The translations under genes and the position numbers were made by a program. A DNA stretch of 13,821 nt, taken from assembly GCA_902470925.1 (NCBI GenBank), contig CABRIF010000064.1, positions 1 to 13,821 on the forward strand. The letters run 5' to 3'. The notes below the pieces were generated by a model. That model was not told the origin of the DNA. It saw nothing but the letters and a program-made list of their open reading frames with translations, and searched no databases. Positions within the stretch are counted from its first letter, which is position 1, and each line of letters starts with the position of its first letter. The DNA comes from an uncultured Collinsella sp. (GTDB taxonomy: Bacteria; Actinomycetota; Coriobacteriia; Coriobacteriales; Coriobacteriaceae). This document shows positions 6,235-11,600 of this stretch, one piece after another.

Positions 6235-6269
6235 AAGACCCCGGTGCATGAGGTGCATCGGGGTCTTTT
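6235..6269 (+). terminator. Strong intrinsic terminator
   Basis: AAGACCCCGGTGCA (6235-6248) pairs with TGCATCGGGGTCTT (6254-6267) over 14 bp with one G-U wobble, loop TGAGG, ending in TTTT. It lies 77 bp after the stop of the RGG-tail gene. The A-rich start of the left arm may also allow termination from the opposite strand. Confidence 0.9.
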
Positions 6270-6399
6270 CATGCGTTTGGCGTGCCTGCCGATTGTGCGG
6301 GGCGCGTGCGATGGGGAACGGGCGTCGCTTGCCGTCGCGCCCGGCTGTTGTCGGCGCGATAGCGTGCTGAAAGCGTGATGCTCCCATTGCGAGGTCAAA

Positions 6400-6491
6400 A
6401 TTGAACTTCAGCGTGCTAGACTTCCCATAATTGAACTTGAAGGTTCAATCTCAGGGATAATCTTCAAGCTGCAGCCTTGTTCAAATTGAAC
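6400..6491 (+). promoter_or_regulatory. Promoter with TTGAAC operator array
   Basis: This AT-rich stretch (about 41% GC by hand count over 6391-6505) holds three related sites. They are a half-site ATTGAAC (6400-6406), an inverted repeat ATTGAAC-N6-GTTCAAT (6430-6449) and a close palindrome GTTCAA-A-TTGAAC (6479-6491). A promoter can be read as TTGAAC (6431-6436), 19-bp gap, GATAAT (6456-6461), which puts the main palindrome over the -35 and the last one just after the start point. TAGACT at 6417-6422 is an alternative -10. The layout fits repression by a dimeric helix-turn-helix protein, most simply the XRE domain encoded directly downstream. Confidence 0.7.
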
Positions 6492-6505
6492 TTTTAGGAG
6501 GCGAA

Positions 6506-8287
6506 ATGTCGGTCGAGGTGTTCTCCGCGCGTCTGCGCCAGATGATGGGTGAGCGTGGCTTCAAGCAGGCCGATGTGATTCGCGAGGCGTCCGCACGGGG
6601 CAAGCGTTTAGGAAAAAGCCAGGTCAGTCAATATGTGAGTGGCAAAACCATGCCACGCCACGACGTCCTTGCCATCCTTGCCGACCTGCTCGGCGTCGAG
6701 CCGTCGTGGTTGTCCGGCGCGAATGCGGAGCGAGGGGCGAATACCGCACGGGAAACGGATACCGTACGGGAAACGGATGCTGCACGGGAAGCGGAGCCTG
6801 CCCGCGTGACGGGCATCAGGCAACAAGCGGGCACCGCGCGGGCAGCGGGATCGGCGGGCTCGGCGGATGCCGCCGCGCCGGCCGCCTCAGGGACGCCATC
6901 GGCGTCGGCCGCCTCGCTCGCCTCGGCTGCCGCTCAGACAGCAGGCCCCGCGCGAGCTGCGGCGCGGCCTGCCGCCGCGCACAGCATCCGTGCCCCGCAC
7001 GACGACGCCAGCAAGGCCGTCGAGTCCGGGCACGCCGCCATATCACCTTCCAGCAAAAGGAGCGCCCCCATGCGCACGTTCAACAAATCATCCAAGCTCG
7101 ACAATGTGCTCTACGATGTCCGCGGCCCGGTGGTCGACGAGGCCGAGCGCATGGAGGACGAGGGCGAGCGCGTCCTCAAGCTCAATATCGGCAATCCGGC
7201 CCCCTTCGGTTTCCGCGCGCCCGAGGAGGTCATCAAGGACATGCGGCTGCAGCTGATCGACTGCGAGGGCTATTCCAACTCGCGTGGTCTGTTCTCCGCA
7301 CGCAAGGCGATCATGCAGTACGCGCAGATCAAGAACCTGCCCAACGTGGACCTCAAGCATATCTACACGGGCAACGGCGTCTCCGAGCTCATCCAGCTGT
7401 GCATGCACGCGCTGCTCGATGCCGGGGACGAGATCTTGATCCCCAGCCCCGACTACCCACTGTGGACCGCCTGCGCTACGCTGGCGGGCGGCACGCCAGT
7501 GCACTACATCTGCGATGAGCAGGCCGAATGGAATCCCGACCTCGACGACATGCGGGCGAAGATTACCCCGCGCACCAAGGCGCTCGTCATCATCAACCCC
7601 AACAACCCCACCGGTGCGGTCTACCCGCGCGAGGTGCTTGAGGAGATTGTCGAGATCGCGCGCGAGCACCAGCTCATGATCTTCTCCGACGAGATCTACG
7701 ACCGCCTGTGCATGGACGGGGTGGAGCACATCTCCATTGCCGCGCTCGCCCCCGACCTGCCCTGCGTCACGTTCTCGGGCCTGTCGAAATCCCATATGGT
7801 GTGCGGGTTCCGCGTGGGTTGGATGGTGCTGTCGGGCAACCAGCGCTGCATGCGCGACTTCATCCTCGGCATCAACATGCTGTCGAACATGCGCCTGTGC
7901 TCGAACGTGCCGGCGCAGTCGGTGGTGCAGACGGCACTCGGCGGCTATCAGAGCGTGAACAGCTACACGCGTCCCGGCGGCCGCGTGTACGAGCAGCGCA
8001 ACTACATCTACGAGGCGCTGAACGCCATTGATGGCATCACGGCGGTGAAACCTAAGGCGGCGTTCTACATCTTCCCGAAGATCGATGTGAAGAAGTTCAA
8101 CATCACCGACGACGAGCAGTTCGCGCTCGATCTGCTGCACGAGAAGCGCATCCTGATCACGCGCGGCGGCGGGTTCAATTGGGAGCAGCCCGACCATTTC
8201 CGCATCGTGTACCTGCCGCGGATGGGCGTGCTGCACGAGGCGATGGAGGACCTGGCCGATTTCCTGTCGCACTACCGCCAGGCGTAA
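6506..8287 (+). CDS. alaA: XRE helix-turn-helix domain fused to alanine aminotransferase AlaA
   Basis: A 593-residue fusion. Residues 1-68 are an XRE/Cro-type helix-turn-helix (FSARLRQMMGERGFKQADVI, KSQVSQYVSGKTMPRHDVLA). Residues 70-188 are an Ala-rich, low-complexity linker. Residues 189-593 align throughout with E. coli AlaA, a PLP-dependent glutamate-pyruvate aminotransferase that makes alanine (KSSKLDNVLYDVRGPV, LNIGNPAPFGF, IINPNNPTGAVY, VPAQSVVQTALGGYQS). Catalytic residues are kept: NPNNPTG at 364-370, Asp395, PLP lysine Lys428 in GLSKS, and carboxylate-binding Arg566 in HFRIV. It should therefore be an active enzyme, unlike a degenerate sensor domain. AGGAGG (6496-6501) is 4 nt before the ATG. 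A second ribosome binding site precedes Met189 and could yield free AlaA. The DNA-binding end plus upstream palindromes suggest autoregulation by PLP or amino-acid state. I believe similar fusions occur in other actinobacteria but could not check. Confidence 0.93.
   Translation: MSVEVFSARLRQMMGERGFKQADVIREASARGKRLGKSQVSQYVSGKTMPRHDVLAILADLLGVEPSWLSGANAERGANTARETDTVRETDAAREAEPARVTGIRQQAGTARAAGSAGSADAAAPAASGTPSASAASLASAAAQTAGPARAAARPAAAHSIRAPHDDASKAVESGHAAISPSSKRSAPMRTFNKSSKLDNVLYDVRGPVVDEAERMEDEGERVLKLNIGNPAPFGFRAPEEVIKDMRLQLIDCEGYSNSRGLFSARKAIMQYAQIKNLPNVDLKHIYTGNGVSELIQLCMHALLDAGDEILIPSPDYPLWTACATLAGGTPVHYICDEQAEWNPDLDDMRAKITPRTKALVIINPNNPTGAVYPREVLEEIVEIAREHQLMIFSDEIYDRLCMDGVEHISIAALAPDLPCVTFSGLSKSHMVCGFRVGWMVLSGNQRCMRDFILGINMLSNMRLCSNVPAQSVVQTALGGYQSVNSYTRPGGRVYEQRNYIYEALNAIDGITAVKPKAAFYIFPKIDVKKFNITDDEQFALDLLHEKRILITRGGGFNWEQPDHFRIVYLPRMGVLHEAMEDLADFLSHYRQA
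6743..6796 (+). repeat. Three 18-bp tandem repeats in the linker
   Basis: Units at 6743, 6761 and 6779 share CGGGAA[A/G]CGGA and encode TARETD, TVRETD and AAREAE (residues 80-97). They lie just after the helix-turn-helix. In-frame slippage here would lengthen or shorten the linker without touching either domain. Confidence 0.85.
7055..7072 (+). promoter_or_regulatory. Internal ribosome binding site and ATG for free AlaA
   Basis: AAAAGGAG (7055-7062) lies 7 nt before an in-frame ATG (7070-7072, Met189 of the fusion). The product would be 405 residues, beginning MRTFNKSSKLDN, which matches E. coli AlaA in length and in N-terminal alignment. The A-rich block is out of character in the GC-rich linker, consistent with selection for translation initiation. 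Confidence 0.6.
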
Positions 8288-8527
8288 AAGCGGTCCCGCC
8301 CCCGGCCGGGTCACATATTGCAGGGGCGTCCCGGCCAGGCGTACGAAACGACCCCGTCCCCGGCCGGGCGCCGCAACCGGCCGGGTGCACGAAACGACCC
8401 CGTCCCCAACCGGGCGGCGGTGGCGCCGTCGTGCTCCAACTGGTCTTGCAACAACCAGACCGCTCGGCGCCCCCGGGCGGTCGGCGATGACGTTCACGGT
8501 GAAAAACGCACCGTCCACCGGCCAGCT
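8288..8527. other. Intergenic region with GCCGGG-type inverted repeats
   Basis: No gene seen. CCCGGCCGGG (8301-8310) and CCCGGCCAGG (8330-8339) can pair over 9 of 10 positions about 40 bp after the aminotransferase stop, and more CCGGCCGGG copies sit at 8360 and 8377. A 10-bp stem with one G-U pair (GACCGCTCGG 8458-8467, CCGGGCGGTC 8473-8482) follows. None has a T-run, so which one terminates transcription is unclear. Two dispersed 19-bp repeats are also here. Confidence 0.5.
8343..8407 (-). repeat. Dispersed 19-bp repeat, two identical copies
   Basis: ACGAAACGACCCCGTCCCC occurs at 8343-8361 and 8389-8407, starting 46 bp apart in the same direction. Both are followed by a CGGG-containing sequence (CGGGCG), unlike the copies at 4664-4826. 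Again the site is directly after a gene's 3' end. Confidence 0.9.
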
Positions 8528-8557
8528 TTGGCGTTTTTCCACCCTAAACGATAGACT
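8498..8557 (+). promoter_or_regulatory. Promoter and overlapping inverted repeat of the GH2 gene
   Basis: TTGGCG (8528-8533) and TAGACT (8552-8557) are separated by 18 bp, followed by GAA, as in the promoter at 282-311. An inverted repeat GGTGAAAAACGC (8498-8509) / GCGTTTTTCCACC (8531-8543), with one unpaired base, overlaps the -35 and spacer. It could be an operator for a sugar-responsive repressor, or a terminator-like hairpin left by the upstream gene. Predicted leader is about 80 nt. Confidence 0.55.
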
Positions 8558-8646
8558 GAATCTCAATGGCTGGCAACGCACACATGCTGCCGTGCGCTGC
8601 CGTTCGCAAACCCGGCGAAGCTGCATGCCGGGTGGGGAGGAGACCT

Positions 8647-11600
8647 ATGGCCACGATGGTTCAGGGGGCGCCATGGCGCGTCGGGGGGACACGGCGCCCG
8701 CTGCGGCGGGGGCTTGCGGCTACGTTGGCGGTGGCGCTCGGTGCGCTCGCGCTGGCGGGACCGCCTGCGGCTGCGTGGGCGGCCGAGGACACGGCGCCTA
8801 CGGTGCGCTCGCGGTCTGACGAGCAGATGAGCTCGGATCCCGAGGTCGTCTACGTGAACACGGTGGCCGACGCCGCCACGCGCACCCAGGGCTTCAGCGA
8901 GAACTGGAAGTTCAATCTGGGCGATGCCTCCGGCGCCGAGGCGCCGACCTTCGACGACTCGGCCTGGGAGCACGTGGACGTGCCGCACGATTACAGCATC
9001 AACCAGGAGTATACGAAGTCGGGCGAAGGGGAAAGCGCCTATAAGCTCGGCGGCATCGGCTGGTACCGCAAGGCGTTCCAGGTGGGCGAAGAGCTCTCCG
9101 GCAAGCGCGTGCGCATCGACTTCGACGGCGTCTATATGGACGCGACCGTCTACATCAACGGCCAGGAGCTGGGGAACCACCCGTACGGCTACACGCCGTT
9201 CTCCTTCGATCTGACCCCGTATCTCAAGGTGGGGGAGCAAAACGTCGTGGCGGTCCGCGTGAATCACCAGACCCCCTCGAGCCGCTGGTATTCGGGTTCG
9301 GGTATCGGGCGCAAGGTTGAGCTGACCGTGACCGACCCGGTGCACGTGGCGCGCGACGGGGTGCGCGTCACCGCGCCCGATCTGGCAACCAACCAGGCGC
9401 AGGTGCGCACGCAGCTCGCCTCCACGGTGCAAAACGATGGCGATGCGGCCGTCTCGGTGGTTCTCAAGCAGACCGTCTTTCCGCGCGGTGGCGCGGCAGA
9501 TGAGGCCATCGGCACGGTGACCACGCCGGCCGCAACGGTAGCGCCCGGCGCCTCCACGAGAATCGACGCCGAGCTCATCGCGGCAAACCCGCAGCTGTGG
9601 GATATCGAGCATCCGAATCTCTACACGGTGCGCACTGAGGTCGTCGTCGATGGAAAAACCGTCGATACCTACGATGTCGACTTCGGCTTCCGTTATTTCT
9701 CCTATGACGCGAACACCGGCTTTACCCTCAACGGCAGAAACGTCAAGATCAAGGGCGTGTGCCTGCACCACGACCAGGGCGCGCTGGGTTCGGTGGACAC
9801 GCGCGCCGCGCTCGAGCGGCAGGTCAAGATCTTGAAGGAGATGGGCTGCAACTCCATCCGCACCTCGCACAACACCCCGTCACGCGAGCTCGTGGACGTG
9901 TGCAACGAGCAGGGCATCCTGCTGAACGAGGAGGTGTTCGACGGATGGACCTCCGATAAGAACGGCAACGTGAACGACTATGCGCGCTTCTTCAACAAGA
10001 AGATGGGTGACTCCAAGCTCGTGGGCGCCGATGCCGAGAAGAGCTGGGCGCAGTTCGACCTCGAGTCGAGCATCGCGCGCGACGCGAACGCCCCGTCTGT
10101 GATCATGTGGTCGGTGGGCAACGAGATGATCACCGGCGCCTCCAACGCCAAGTTCGACGCCACCGCGCATAAGAACCTGCTCGCCTGGACGAAGGCGGCC
10201 GATCCCACGCGTCCGGTTACGCTGGGCGACAACCAGCTCAAGAGCGGCGCGGCGACCTACAACCCGCAGGACACGCATAATGCCGGCGGCCTGATCGGTA
10301 TCAACTACGCCGACGGCAGCCGCTATGACAGCCTGCATAAGGCGCATCCCGACTGGCGTTTCTACGGCTCCGAGACCGCCTCGGCCGTGAACAGCCGCGG
10401 GGTGTACAGCACGCAGGCGAGCCAGGCCGACGCGGGCGGCCAGCAGCTGACCTCCTACGACACCTCCTGCGTGGACTGGGGACACGTGGCGTCGCAGGCC
10501 TGGTACGACACCATCACCCGCGATTTCGTGGCCGGCGAGTACGTGTGGACCGGTTTCGACTACCTGGGCGAGCCCACGCCGTGGAACGGCATCCAGGCCG
10601 GCGTGCAGGGCAGCTGGCCGTCGCCCAAGAACTCCTACTTCGGCATCGTGGACACCGCGGGCCTGCCCAAGGACAGCTACTACTTCTACCAGAGCCAGTG
10701 GAACGAGCGGGTCAACACCCTGCATATCCTGCCGGCTTGGCAGAGCGATATGGTGATGAAGGGCAAGGACGGCAAGGTCCCCGTGGTGGTCTACACCGAC
10801 GCGCCCGAGGTGGAGCTGTTCTTCACGCCGAAGGGCTCAAGTGAGGCGCAAAGCCTGGGCCGCAAGAAGCTGACCGAGAAGAAGACCCCGGCAGGCTACA
10901 CCTATCGCATCTACGAAGGGGAGGGTGCCGACGGCACGGCGCATCGGAACCTCTACCTCACCTGGCAGGTTCCCTATGCGGACGGCACGCTCAGCGCGAA
11001 GGCCTATAACGAGCAGGGCCAGGAGCTCGACACCGCTGCGTGGTCGGGCCGTCGCAGCGTTACGACTGCCGGCGCCGCCGCGCGCCTCGCAGCCTCGGTC
11101 GACCGCTCGCAGGTGACGGATGCCGCCGGCGAGCTGGCGTACGTGACCGTGGACGTGCAGGACAAAGACGGCAACCCGGTGCCCAACGCAGCGGACAAGG
11201 TGTCCGTGGAGGTGAGCGGCGCCGCCGAGCTGGTGGCGCTCGACAACGGCTCATCGCCCGACCACACGCCCTATACCTCGGCCACGCGCGCCGCCTATGC
11301 CGGCCGCCTGGTGGCCATCGTCCGTCCCGTCGGCACGGGCGAGGCGACCGTGCGCGCCACCGCTCCGGGCCTTGAACCCGCCGAGGTCAAGATCTCCGTT
11401 TCGGCCGCGCCCGGCGCGCCGGCAAGCGACGCGGTGGAGTCGGTGCGCTATGCCCGCTTCCACTACGTGAAGACCGGCACCGCGCCCGTGCTGCCCGAAC
11501 GCGCCGAGGTGCGCCGCGCCGACGGCACGCGTACCGAGGAAGCGGTGAGCTGGGATGCGATTCCGGCGGGTGCCCTGGATGCACCCGGTGCGGTGACCGT

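Noticed and set aside
8458..8482. Hairpin as the intrinsic terminator of the aminotransferase gene
   Set aside because: The 10-bp stem is real but no T-run follows, and it lies 170 bp after the stop. The evidence does not separate it from other GC-rich stems here.
7088..8626. Antisense open frame of 512 codons opposite the aminotransferase
   Set aside because: It is a shadow of the AlaA domain, whose catalytic residues are all present on the plus strand.
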